Of a stretch of 22,722 bases of DNA, positions 15,261 to 22,715 are shown piece by piece. The DNA is from JBCCTX01 sp039197765. GTDB taxonomy: Bacteria > Bacteroidota > Bacteroidia > J057. Position 1 is the stretch's first letter. Every line of letters begins with the position of its first letter. The notes below the pieces were generated by a model. That model was not told where the DNA came from and did not search any database. It worked only from the letters and a program-made list of their open reading frames with translations. Made by a program: the position numbers and the translations under genes. Location of the stretch: assembly GCA_039197765.1 (NCBI GenBank), contig JBCCTX010000091.1:1-22722 (forward strand), read 5' to 3'.

Positions 15261-16631
15261 ATGAACGCTACACGGATTTCATCTTCAACCCTCATACGCT
15301 CGAATGCCAAGGATTTAGAGAGAGAGCTGGCATGGCTTAGCCTTGTAATCGATACGAGGTTAAAGCTATTTTTTGGCCAGGAGTGTAACTATAGTTCTGT
15401 TTTAGAGCTTTCCCCACCCAATCTCGATAATTCTGACTCTCCTTATTCCCGCTTAGTTTTACATTATAAGATGTCCATGGCGGAACGCCTGATGCTTATC
15501 TTGGGACTTGCACCCCATATTCGTCCCAAAGTATTAGATGTATTTTTTAGCAGAAATTCCTCATTGGACAGGATTTTCACCGAATTTGGCGGGGAACTGG
15601 TTCGCGATGAAAAAGAATTCATCCCAACTGGAGAAACCCTTTCCTTTCTACTATCTGGAAATGATCTAGAATTCCGCATAGGCTTACAAACGCTATTTGA
15701 ACCCGAACATTTTTTTACCCAGCATCATATATTTGACTTCGGGTGGCGTCCCGCAGGCTACCCAATCTTAAAGGCTCCTTTGCGCTTAAAAGATGAGTAT
15801 AGTACTTATCTTACTTCTGGCAATAAATACTACACCAGGTTTAGCTTGGAGTTTCCTGCCAGGAGACTTGAAACAGAATTGGGCTGGAGAGACATTGTCC
15901 TCAATAGCAAAACCTTAACTATGGTCCAGGAGGTAGATAATTGGATCAAACACGGCTATGCCTTGCAACACGATTGGGGGATGGCCTCCAAACTCCGGCC
16001 AGGCTATAGGGCTTTATTTTTTGGCGCTCCTGGAACAGGCAAAACCCTTACCACGAAACTCTTAGGTAAGTCTAGTGGTCATGATATATATGAAATCAGC
16101 CTACCTATGCTGGTCTCCTTGAATCTGAAGGAAGCCGAGAAAAAACTTGGGCTTATCTTTGAGCAAGCTGAATACAAGCAGTGGATTCTATACTTCGATG
16201 ATGCAGATGTATTATTTGGAAAAAAAGAACACCCAACCAATCGATTGGGCACATCTGCTAGCCAAGTATTCGCTTATATCCTCCACATGATCGATAACTT
16301 TCAAGGCCTTGCTATACTCGCTGCAGATTTCACCGAAACCTTCGACAAGGTTCTCTCTCGAAATTTTGAATCAATGATCTATTTTCCCATTCCCGGTCCT
16401 AATGAACGGTTCAAACTATGGGAACAGAATCTGCCCAAATCTGCTCAATTAGATAAAGACGTAAATTTGAGGCTCATCGCTAAGGAGTACGAACTTTCAG
16501 GAGGAGAGATTCTCAGTACCATCCGATTTGTATCCCTCCGTGCCTTGGAGCGAGGGCATAATATGATCCGCCAAAATGATTTGCTGGTTGGAATTCGCAA
16601 AGAACTGGCAAAAGCTGGAAGGAGGGCTTAA
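15261..16631 (+). CDS. AAA+ ATPase, extracellular contractile injection system type
   Basis: A 456-residue AAA+ protein. The N-terminal 220 residues (ELAWLSLVIDTRLKLFFGQE; SPYSRLVLHYKMSMAERLML; LAPHIRPKVLDVFF; FTEFGG) follow the pattern I know from the ATPase found beside extracellular contractile injection systems (Afp15/PVC15-like). The ATPase core has Walker A GAPGTGKT at 255-262, Walker B ILYFDDAD with Asp313-Asp314 (the usual catalytic Glu is Asp314), and FPIPGPNERFKLWEQNLP after sensor 1. In the injection systems this protein is thought to act in particle assembly or recycling. No sheath, tube, baseplate or spike gene is seen in the window, so this copy is an orphan or works with a distant cluster. 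It is followed after 11 bases by a small gene, probably in the same transcript. Its upstream gap is strongly AT-rich. Confidence 0.88.
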   Translation: MNATRISSSTLIRSNAKDLERELAWLSLVIDTRLKLFFGQECNYSSVLELSPPNLDNSDSPYSRLVLHYKMSMAERLMLILGLAPHIRPKVLDVFFSRNSSLDRIFTEFGGELVRDEKEFIPTGETLSFLLSGNDLEFRIGLQTLFEPEHFFTQHHIFDFGWRPAGYPILKAPLRLKDEYSTYLTSGNKYYTRFSLEFPARRLETELGWRDIVLNSKTLTMVQEVDNWIKHGYALQHDWGMASKLRPGYRALFFGAPGTGKTLTTKLLGKSSGHDIYEISLPMLVSLNLKEAEKKLGLIFEQAEYKQWILYFDDADVLFGKKEHPTNRLGTSASQVFAYILHMIDNFQGLAILAADFTETFDKVLSRNFESMIYFPIPGPNERFKLWEQNLPKSAQLDKDVNLRLIAKEYELSGGEILSTIRFVSLRALERGHNMIRQNDLLVGIRKELAKAGRRA

Positions 16632-16642
16632 ATTGGAGCACT

Positions 16643-17023
16643 ATGAAATTACGCTGTGTGAAAGACAGTATTAGGCTGAGGCTGAGTAAATCAGATACCC
16701 AAAAACTTCTAGCAGAAGGGTCCATAATGGAAACTTTGGAAATTGGGCCTCAGAATGTGTTTACATTTGGGCTCTCACTAGACTCAAAAGTCATGGATCT
16801 GAGCGTTACTTTTGCCCAGGGCACCCTTCTGGTCTCAGTCCCTGCTGAATTGGGAAAGCAGTGGATTGACTCTCAAGAAGTGGGTATTCACAATACGCTG
16901 AAAGAAGGAAAATCAGGTACATCTGTTCTCATTGAAAAGGACTTTCCTTGCAAAACCCGAATAGAGGAGGATAAATCGGACCGCTTTGGGGAATTGATGG
17001 GGACTGAGGGAGAAGTGTGCTAA
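16643..17023 (+). CDS. Conserved hypothetical protein (DUF7009-like)
   Basis: A 126-residue soluble protein without signal peptide or membrane segment. It starts MKLRCVKDSIRLRLSKSDTQ and continues with the pattern ETLEIGPQNVFTFGLSLD, VSVPAELGKQWIDSQEVGI and VLIEKDFPCKTR. I recognise this as a small Bacteroidota protein family recently labelled DUF7009; the family name is from memory, and its function is unknown. The alternating hydrophobic pattern suggests a compact beta-rich fold. It lies 11 bases downstream of the AAA+ ATPase on the same strand, so it is probably in the same transcript, but that pairing may be accidental. It converges with the small gene at 17044-17241, only 20 bases away. 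Confidence 0.75.
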   Translation: MKLRCVKDSIRLRLSKSDTQKLLAEGSIMETLEIGPQNVFTFGLSLDSKVMDLSVTFAQGTLLVSVPAELGKQWIDSQEVGIHNTLKEGKSGTSVLIEKDFPCKTRIEEDKSDRFGELMGTEGEVC

Positions 17024-17043
17024 GCCAAGTGATAACTTCCAGC

Positions 17044-17241
17044 CTATGGTTTTGGGATGTTACCTTCAATGGCTATCAACTTGAGCCCAAAGGCGCTTTT
17101 TTCCTTAAAAATTTCAATGGCTTCTGCTTTCGTCATCTCTTTTACCAGACCGGGAATTACCAATAATCCCACGGCTCCCTCTGGGGTCTGGTAGGTAAAT
17201 TTTAAGGGACTGTCGCTCTTTGTAATTTGTATCTCCTCCAT
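17044..17241 (-). CDS. Small hypothetical protein (65 residues)
   Basis: Read from the ATG at 17241 the protein is 65 residues: MEEIQITKSDSPLKFTYQTP at the start, a hydrophobic patch AVGLLVIPGLV, then an amphipathic helix TKAEAIEIFKEKSAFGL. I do not recognise the family. A longer reading from 17328 is possible but would overlap the MBL-fold gene start by about 40 bases and adds a basic, unlikely leader, so I prefer 17241. The gene then fits between its two neighbours, leaving a 45-base divergent gap to the MBL gene, which must hold both starts. The compositional pattern (Lys/Glu-rich, no stop in the frame) is compatible with a real gene but gives little other support. Confidence 0.5.
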   Translation of the reverse strand: MEEIQITKSDSPLKFTYQTPEGAVGLLVIPGLVKEMTKAEAIEIFKEKSAFGLKLIAIEGNIPKP

Positions 17242-17286
17242 CGTGTGAGTACCTTTTGCAGCTTTTACAAATGTAGGAAAAATAAG

Positions 17287-18255
17287 ATGAAAGAGCCGCA
17301 ACCTATTCGATTGGAATTGCCCACGCAATTCCAGATGAAAACTGTTAATTCCTTTTTGATCAAAGAACCAGAGGTAACCCTAATAGACTGCGGAGAAGAT
17401 AGTGAGGAGACTTGGCTTGCACTTGAATCTGAACTGAAAGAAAATGGGCTCACTGTGCAAGACGTAGAAAGAATCATCATCACACATGCACATGTGGATC
17501 ATATGGGAATGGCTCAGCGAATTTCAAAACATGCCCAGGCACCTGTATGGGTATCCGATAAAGTACAAGCTTGGGCCTTAGATCCTGAATCCATGTTTCG
17601 CTCCCGTGGGAAGCTGATCCAGGATACCATGAAAACCCTATTGGGAGAGAATGTCTTTACCCAGATTTTTCCCATCGTCTTTGCCTTTGGCTCAAAAATG
17701 AATGACTCTTGGAAGCCTATTGATCCGACCAATCTTAGGGTATTTCCCCATGAAGGAAGTTTAGAAATTGGGGAGGAGACATGGGATGTGCTTTACGTAC
17801 CGGGCCATTCCACTACCCAAAGTTGTTTCTACCAAGCGAACTCCGGGTACCTGCTATCTGCTGATATGCTACTGAGCATAACTTCTGCACCTGTCATTGA
17901 ATACCATGAAGGTTCTACCAAAAGAGCCAGAGCTTTACAAGAACATTTGTCATCCTTCAAACGGCTAAAGGAACTACAGATAAGCAAGGTTTTTCCAGGT
18001 CATTATCACACTTTTGAAAATGCAGACGCCCTTATCGAAGCACAGATACGCCGCATTACGCAACGAAAAGAACAGTGCTTTCAATTAATCCAGCAGGGGG
18101 ATACTGACTTCTTTACCTTGTTTTCAAAAATGTATCCCAAAGCTAACTTCCCAGGTATGAACATGCTGGTGGGTTACCTGGATTTACTGGAAGACGAAAG
18201 GAAAATTGTGTTGGAACCCGCTTTTCCAGATCCGATACATATACAGGTAACATGA
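17287..18255 (+). CDS. MBL-fold metallo-hydrolase
   Basis: A 322-residue metallo-beta-lactamase-fold hydrolase. The metal-binding motif is HAHVDH at residues 67-72 (HxHxDH), His174 lies in VPGHST, the Asp ligand is probably in LLSADMLL, and a further His is in FPGHYHTF. The C-terminal 70 residues (QIRRITQRKEQCFQLIQQG ... LFSKMYPKANFPGMNMLVGYLDLLEDE) resemble the helical winged-helix extension of glyoxalase-II-like and lactamase-like proteins. The reaction is hydrolysis of a thioester, lactone or phosphoester; the substrate is not readable. An upstream ATG at 17227 gives a longer leader that overlaps the opposite gene and adds a Cys-rich leader foreign to the family, so I use MKEPQPIRLELP at 17287. 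It is convergent with the MarR gene, 49 bases away. Confidence 0.88.
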   Translation: MKEPQPIRLELPTQFQMKTVNSFLIKEPEVTLIDCGEDSEETWLALESELKENGLTVQDVERIIITHAHVDHMGMAQRISKHAQAPVWVSDKVQAWALDPESMFRSRGKLIQDTMKTLLGENVFTQIFPIVFAFGSKMNDSWKPIDPTNLRVFPHEGSLEIGEETWDVLYVPGHSTTQSCFYQANSGYLLSADMLLSITSAPVIEYHEGSTKRARALQEHLSSFKRLKELQISKVFPGHYHTFENADALIEAQIRRITQRKEQCFQLIQQGDTDFFTLFSKMYPKANFPGMNMLVGYLDLLEDERKIVLEPAFPDPIHIQVT

Positions 18256-18304
18256 ATGAAATTCTGGGTAGCTACTCTATCCAAAGCCAGTAACTGGACT
18301 TAGT

Positions 18305-18754
18305 TTATCCTCTTAGCTGGTCCAAAAGTTCATTCAACTGGCTTGCCTGCTCGACCGAAAGGTTACCCAGAATCCCATCAAGGTCATCATCGATCAATGC
18401 GAGTTGCTGGGTAAGTTCCTTACCTTTTGAAGAAAGTTTAACATCTACCAGACGCTTGTCATTTTCACAAACATTTTTCTCTACCCAACCTTTTTTATGC
18501 ATTCGATCCACTAACCTAGAGGCGTCGGAAGCTTTATCCAGCATCCTTGCTGCAATAGTCGAAGTAGTCAAAGGTTCGGGAAAAGCTCCATTGAGAATTC
18601 GCAAAACATTGTACTGGGGTATGCTCAAGTCATAAGACCGCAGAATCGACTTCAATTTATGCGAAACCCAGCCATGGGTAAAGACTAAATTTATCAAAGC
18701 CTTCTGCCTCGGATTGCGAAAGTTTCTTTGGTGTATTTCCTCTTCTAATCGCAT
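18305..18754 (-). CDS. MarR-family transcriptional regulator
   Basis: A 149-residue winged-helix repressor of the MarR family. The DNA-binding region is LSIPQYNVLRILNGAFPEPLTTSTIAARM at about 44-72, continuing DKASDASRLVDRMHKKGWVEKNVCENDKRLVDVKLSSKGKEL, where the recognition helix is followed by the wing with Asp-Lys-Arg (family DxR). The C-terminal helix for dimerisation is present. It lies 84 bases downstream of the YceI gene on the same strand, so the two probably form one transcript. MarR-YceI pairs are common in Bacteroidota. The palindromes upstream of the YceI gene (19464-19492) are the natural candidate for its own operator, which would make the pair autoregulated. The inducing ligand is unknown; many relatives respond to oxidants or phenolic compounds. 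Confidence 0.92.
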   Translation of the reverse strand: MRLEEEIHQRNFRNPRQKALINLVFTHGWVSHKLKSILRSYDLSIPQYNVLRILNGAFPEPLTTSTIAARMLDKASDASRLVDRMHKKGWVEKNVCENDKRLVDVKLSSKGKELTQQLALIDDDLDGILGNLSVEQASQLNELLDQLRG

Positions 18755-18838
18755 GCTTGCCTAAATTTTAGCAATAATATACGACGCATTTTTCACAGGG
18801 TGCGAATTTTACTCCACACCCTATGAATACTTCTCAAT

Positions 18839-19423
18839 TTAAGCCTGCTGGTTGAGTTCCACATTCACTGTAAGCGTCACCTCCTCCCCTACTACGAGTC
18901 CACCCGCCTCAGTAAGTTGACTCCACTTCAGGTTGTAGTCAAATCGATTTAACGATCCCGTTAATTTGAAGCCTGCCTTTTGGGTATCTCCCATTTGGGC
19001 CGTACCCTTGTAAATTACTTCCAATTCGATAGACTTGGTAACATCCCTAATCGTAAGGTCTCCAATCAATTTGTACGTATTCCCCTCTACCTTTTCAAAG
19101 GTTGTTCCCTTGAAAGTCATTTTGGGAAAGTCCTCAGCATTAAAAAAGTCATCTGACTTTAGGTGACCATCCCTACGTTCGTTCCCTGTATCAATAGAAG
19201 ATACGTCCACAGAAAAGTTGATTTGGGCATCGGTAAAATCTTCATTTGAAGCCTCAACAGTCCCTTCAAAAGAGGTAAACTGCCCCGTAGTCTCCGAAAT
19301 GACCAGGTGCTCAATGCTAAACCCTACACTTGTATGGGCTTGATCAAATACCCAAGTGCTCTGGGCAGTGAGGTCCACATTTGCCAACAAAATGGTGAGA
19401 ATAAATGGAAGTAGCTTTTTCAT
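18839..19423 (-). CDS. YceI-family periplasmic protein
   Basis: A 194-residue secreted protein of the YceI family, lipocalin-like beta barrels that bind isoprenoid-type lipids. MKKLLPFILTILLANVDLTAQ is a signal peptide with cleavage probably after AQ. The family pattern is clear: STWVFDQAHTSVGFSIEHL, VDVSSIDTGNERRDGHLKSDDFF, FPKMTFKGT, GDLTIRDVTKSIELEV and a C-terminal VGEEVTLTVNVEL. I chose the start at 19423 because the 12 extra residues from an upstream ATG at 19459 would bury the signal peptide. It is the first gene of a probable unit with the MarR gene. Its ligand and cellular job are unknown; in related bacteria YceI genes respond to pH, osmotic or lipid stress. Confidence 0.92.
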   Translation of the reverse strand: MKKLLPFILTILLANVDLTAQSTWVFDQAHTSVGFSIEHLVISETTGQFTSFEGTVEASNEDFTDAQINFSVDVSSIDTGNERRDGHLKSDDFFNAEDFPKMTFKGTTFEKVEGNTYKLIGDLTIRDVTKSIELEVIYKGTAQMGDTQKAGFKLTGSLNRFDYNLKWSQLTEAGGLVVGEEVTLTVNVELNQQA

Positions 19424-19463
19424 CGTTTTGAATTTAAATGGATATAAAACACTTAACAAAACG

Positions 19464-19492
19464 ATGTTTTAACATTAATGTTTCAACATTAA
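19464..19492. promoter_or_regulatory. Overlapping palindromes, probable MarR operator upstream of YceI
   Basis: Two 12-base palindromes, ATGTTTTAACAT (19464-19475) and ATGTTTCAACAT (19478-19489), lie two bases apart. Within them AACATTAATGTT (19471-19482) is a perfect 12-base palindrome, and TTAATGTT/AACATTAA (19475-19492) is a perfect 8-base inverted repeat with a 2-base spacer. The block is 41-69 bases upstream of the YceI start codon. Palindromes of about this size are what MarR dimers bind, and a MarR gene is the second gene of the unit. The binding itself is inferred. Confidence 0.75.
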
Positions 19493-19546
19493 ATAAAAAA
19501 TATTGAGAAAAGTGCCTAGAAAACACTAGAGAATGAACCCAAATTT

Positions 19547-19609
19547 ACCTACTACCTACTACCTACTACCTACTACCTACTACCTATTACCTACTACCTC
19601 CTACCTCCC
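19547..19609. repeat. Nine-copy 7-bp tandem repeat (ACCTACT)
   Basis: Five exact ACCTACT units start at 19547, 19554, 19561, 19568 and 19575, followed by ACCTATT, ACCTACT, ACCTCCT and ACCTCCC. The array runs through the stop codon of the methionine-aminotransferase-like gene (TAA at 19589-19587), so its last few codons (the GGSR end) are written in repeat. It is a likely slippage site, since 7 is not a multiple of 3 and copy-number change would alter the C-terminal end of that protein. Similar but worn repeats are seen at 21496-21516 and on the other strand at 975-1009. Confidence 0.9.
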
Positions 19610-20744
19610 TCAGCCTTTCCCCTGCTTGCTTCAATAGATCTTTGGTTTTGGCAAAGCAAAAGCGGACTACCTTGTCATCTCTTTTGTTCGAGTAAAAGGC
19701 TGAAACAGGAATTACGGCTACCCCATATTTACGGGTGAGTTTTTTTGCATATTCTGCATCGTTTTCTTGAGAAAGGTGGCCATATTGAGCCAATTGAAAA
19801 TACGTACCTTCCGAAGGAATCGGAGTAAAGGGGGCATGAGCCAATTGCTCCAAAAAATAGTCCCTTTTCTCCTGAAAAAAATTGGCTAAGCCCTCGTAAT
19901 GGGACGCTTCTTCTAGGTAATCTGCTAAGGCATATTGCGTGGGAGAATGCACCGTAAATACATTAAACTGATGTACCTTCCGGAACTCTTTCATGAGCAA
20001 CTCAGGACCAATAATATATCCGACCTTCCACCCTGTGGTATGAAAGGTCTTTCCAAAGGAATATACTGCCAAAGACCTCTGATATAATTCCGGAAAGCCT
20101 AAGATGCTTTGGTGCTGTTCCTCATCGAATACCAAATGTTCGTACACTTCATCACTTAATAAAAGGATTTCCGTTCCTGCAACAAGGCTTTCTAGGGCTT
20201 TCCAATCTTCCCGTTTGAAGCACTTTCCAGTAGGGTTGTGGGGGGTATTTACCAGTATCAACCGTGTTTTAGGACTGATCAATTTTCCAAAATCCTCCCA
20301 ATTTATTCGATAGTCTGGGGCTGAACATTCATAAATGATAGGGATTCCGCCAAATACCTCAACGCTAGGCCGATAGGAATCATAGGCAGGCTCGATTATT
20401 ATTACCTCATCTCCTGGCGATATAAAGGCACCCATCGCACAGAATAGCCCTTGCGTAGCACCCGCTACAACTGTAATATCCGTCATGGGATCCACCGTAC
20501 TGCCATAGGCAGTATTCACCTTCTTTGCGATTTGCTTCCTGAGCTTTTCCACGCCAATCATAGGGGGATATTGATTATATCCCTTTTTCATGTAGTAGCT
20601 CACCAAGTCTTTGAGTTGAGAATCACAGTCAAAGTTGGGAAACCCCTGCGAGAGGTTAATGGCCCCATGCTCCCGAGCAAGTGCAGACATTACCGTAAAA
20701 ATGGTAGTCCCAACTTGGGGAAGTTTAGAAGTAATTGCCTTCAT
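19587..20744 (-). CDS. Class I/II aminotransferase, methionine-aminotransferase-like (YbdL type)
   Basis: A 385-residue PLP enzyme. SKLPQVGTTIFTVMSALAREHGAINLSQGFPNF at the start is characteristic of YbdL/KAT-type aminotransferases, which in Bacteroidota are annotated as methionine aminotransferase. Lys232 in YSFGKTFHTTGWKVGY holds the cofactor as a Schiff base; HNPTGKCFKREDW and SDEVYEHLVFDEEQHQSI carry the other PLP-binding residues (Asn, Asp, Tyr). A longer reading from 20768 adds eight residues, but the start at 20744 (MKAITSKLP) fits the family better. The predicted reaction is transamination of methionine or an aromatic or kynurenine-like acid; exact preference is not readable. The end of the gene lies inside a 7-base tandem repeat, so its last residues (REVGGSR) are unlikely to be conserved. 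The FAS1 gene is upstream on the same strand. Confidence 0.9.
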   Translation of the reverse strand: MKAITSKLPQVGTTIFTVMSALAREHGAINLSQGFPNFDCDSQLKDLVSYYMKKGYNQYPPMIGVEKLRKQIAKKVNTAYGSTVDPMTDITVVAGATQGLFCAMGAFISPGDEVIIIEPAYDSYRPSVEVFGGIPIIYECSAPDYRINWEDFGKLISPKTRLILVNTPHNPTGKCFKREDWKALESLVAGTEILLLSDEVYEHLVFDEEQHQSILGFPELYQRSLAVYSFGKTFHTTGWKVGYIIGPELLMKEFRKVHQFNVFTVHSPTQYALADYLEEASHYEGLANFFQEKRDYFLEQLAHAPFTPIPSEGTYFQLAQYGHLSQENDAEYAKKLTRKYGVAVIPVSAFYSNKRDDKVVRFCFAKTKDLLKQAGERLREVGGSR

Positions 20745-20786
20745 GAGAGAAATATAGCTGTTGAGCAACTTTCCCGCAACCTACAA

Positions 20787-21395
20787 TCAGTTGCCTAAAA
20801 GCCCATTCTCTGGAACAAGAACCCTATTGATCACATGTATCACTCCATTTTTGCACTGATCATCTACAATTTGAGGGGTCGCCTGATCATTGATGAGTAG
20901 ACAGGCACTCACATCCTGTTCAAACACAACGATAGCTCCATTCATATCTGGGGCATGTGGCATTCCTCTGAGAATGGCTTCATAAGTAAAGGCTTCGTCC
21001 ATCAAATGCCCCCTGACAAGTGTATTTATCTGTGATCCGCTTAGTTCTTTGTAAGCAGGATTAGCTGCTAAAAAACGGGCCCAAGCTGAATTGGTTGGGA
21101 GAAATAAGGTAAAATCTATTCCCCCTCGAGTAGAAATATTGTTGAATAGTGCCTTATCAATTCCTTCAATTTGGTACATAAAGTCCGAGAAAACCGAACT
21201 AGAATCATAATTACCTGATGCCGCTAGTATGGTAAGGTCAACATGCTCTTTTAGAGAGGATACCACACAAGCGGACTCCTCCGAAGATAAACCTGGAAGC
21301 ATACTTGGATTAAATAAAATCGGACCTTTCAGGTGGGGATCATCTCCAGCGCATCCGATACATACCATAAAGAAGAGTACATAAATATATCTCAT
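20787..21395 (-). CDS. FAS1 (fasciclin) domain lipoprotein
   Basis: A 202-residue surface lipoprotein. MRYIYVLFFMVCIGCAGDD is a lipoprotein signal with the lipidated Cys at residue 15. From about residue 45 follows one FAS1 domain: HVDLTILAASG, the H1 box DFTLFLPTNSAWARF, LVRGHLMDE and the H2 box KNGVIHVINRVLVP. FAS1 domains mediate adhesion or extracellular protein contacts. Two or more internal Cys (in SACVVSS and SACLLINDQ) suggest a disulfide. It lies 42 bases upstream of the aminotransferase start and could share its transcript, but the two have no obvious functional link. The start region overlaps nothing real, because the divergent aminotransferase begins at 21606, leaving a gap of about 210 bases. 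Confidence 0.9.
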   Translation of the reverse strand: MRYIYVLFFMVCIGCAGDDPHLKGPILFNPSMLPGLSSEESACVVSSLKEHVDLTILAASGNYDSSSVFSDFMYQIEGIDKALFNNISTRGGIDFTLFLPTNSAWARFLAANPAYKELSGSQINTLVRGHLMDEAFTYEAILRGMPHAPDMNGAIVVFEQDVSACLLINDQATPQIVDDQCKNGVIHVINRVLVPENGLLGN

Positions 21396-21495
21396 ACCGT
21401 TAGCTCAGTAAACTGTTATTCCTTGCAAAGGGGCCCTCAAGAAATTATTTTTTTGTCACCTCCTCAGGCCAAACCCATATTCTCTAATATCCCCT

Positions 21496-21516
21496 ACCTA
21501 TTACTTACTACTTACA
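21496..21516. repeat. Three worn copies of a 7-bp repeat
   Basis: ACCTATT, ACTTACT and ACTTACA follow each other in the 210-base divergent gap between the FAS1 lipoprotein gene and the HisC-like gene. They resemble the ACCTACT unit at 19547-19609 (the first unit is identical to one of its variant units). Function unknown. The rest of the gap is AT-rich and shows no gene. Confidence 0.55.
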
Positions 21517-21605
21517 ATTTATTTCCTAATAGACAAAAATTTAACTATGAGGCCATAGAAAGTGTTATTACCTTTATATTCCAAATAATTAGTAAAGCAA
21601 CTAAT

Positions 21606-22715
21606 ATGTCTACTCCTACCCAATCCTTACCATTTAAATCCTTCCTCAATGGGAAACATACCTACAAAGGTGGACCTGGCATAGACGAGGTCTCTACCGG
21701 TAATCACAAGGTCTTTAAACTCTCCTCCAATGAAAATCCTATCGGGTGCTCTCCCAAAGCCCTTGCAGCATTTAAATTGGCAAGTGATAACCTCCACATT
21801 TATCCAGACCGAACACCGCTAAGGCTACAACAGGCTCTTTCCTCTTATTACCAAGGGAAATTAACCCCTTCCCAATTTTTAGTTGCAAATAGCGGGTCTG
21901 AAATTCTTGAACTTATCCTCAGGGGCTTCTTGGGAGAAGGGTTGGAATATATTTACTCGCCACCTTGTTTCAGTCCTTATAGTATGTTTGCCAATTGGCA
22001 AGGGGCAATAGGAAAACATGTACCCCTAAAGAAGCCAACCTTTCAACTCGACGTGCAAGGAATATTAGAGGCTGTAAATGCTAACACCCGGATCCTTTTT
22101 CTTACCAGCCCCAATAATCCTACGGGTACGCATATCCCCCAAAAGACCTTGATCACCTTACTTGAAAACCTACCTGAGCACGTTATTCCCGTATTGGATG
22201 AGGTATATTTTCACTTTGCAGATGCACCTGATTATACAACGGCTCTTCCCTTTATTCAAGAAGGACGCAACCTAATTGCGGTTAACAGTTTTTCTAAGAC
22301 CTATGGCCTTGCTGCCTTACGCCTGGGATACGGGTATACTACTCCTGAAATCAGCCAATACCTTAGCCAATTAATTCGTCCATTCTTTATCAACCGGCCA
22401 GCAATGGAAGCAGGAATAGCTGCTTTAAGCGATCAGGATTTCGTACGCGAGACCGTGGCGTTAGTCCAACAAGAACGAGAGCGCTTATATCCCATCCTGG
22501 ATACACTTCCCTTAACCTATTGGAAATCACAGGGAAACTTCATTTTGATTCAGCCCAACAACCCCAATTCAGCGTTAGAAACCAGATTAATGGATAAAGG
22601 GATTATGGTGCGGGGAATGTCGGGATTTGGGGCACCAGGATGTATCCGTGTTACCATAGGCACCGAGGAAGCCAATAATGCCTTCCTTAAAGAATTAGGA
22701 AATCTTCTTGCCTGA
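21606..22715 (+). CDS. Histidinol-phosphate-aminotransferase-like PLP enzyme
   Basis: A 369-residue fold-type I aminotransferase of the HisC/CobD-like group. KVFKLSSNENPIGCSPKALAAF is the N-terminal substrate arm (family LxxNExPxGPSP), NSGSEILEL the PLP phosphate region, SPNNPTGTHIP and LDEVYFHFAD the Asn and Asp/Tyr pair, Lys231 in NSFSKTYGLAALRLGYG the Schiff-base lysine, and GCIRVTIGTEEAN the final Arg motif. The upstream ATG at 21333 runs back through the FAS1 gene start and adds about 90 unrelated residues, so I take MSTPTQSLPFKSF at 21606. The complete gene ends a few bases before the window edge. There are no other histidine genes here, so it may not be the pathway enzyme; HisC paralogues often act on other amino acids or in secondary metabolism. 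Confidence 0.9.
   Translation: MSTPTQSLPFKSFLNGKHTYKGGPGIDEVSTGNHKVFKLSSNENPIGCSPKALAAFKLASDNLHIYPDRTPLRLQQALSSYYQGKLTPSQFLVANSGSEILELILRGFLGEGLEYIYSPPCFSPYSMFANWQGAIGKHVPLKKPTFQLDVQGILEAVNANTRILFLTSPNNPTGTHIPQKTLITLLENLPEHVIPVLDEVYFHFADAPDYTTALPFIQEGRNLIAVNSFSKTYGLAALRLGYGYTTPEISQYLSQLIRPFFINRPAMEAGIAALSDQDFVRETVALVQQERERLYPILDTLPLTYWKSQGNFILIQPNNPNSALETRLMDKGIMVRGMSGFGAPGCIRVTIGTEEANNAFLKELGNLLA

Noticed and set aside
18288..18298. CCAGTAACTGG palindrome between the MBL and MarR genes as a terminator
   Set aside because: The arms meet at a single base, so no stable hairpin loop can form, and there is no T-run.
18797..18822. A hairpin (AGGGTG/CACCCT) between the YceI and MarR genes as a terminator
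   Set aside because: The arms are only six bases with a 14-base loop and no T-run follows on the transcribed strand.
21397..21410. A tRNA-like D-arm (CCGTTAGCTCAGTA)
   Set aside because: The stretch resembles the start of a tRNA, but no anticodon arm, T-arm (GGTTCRA) or acceptor pairing follows within 90 bases.
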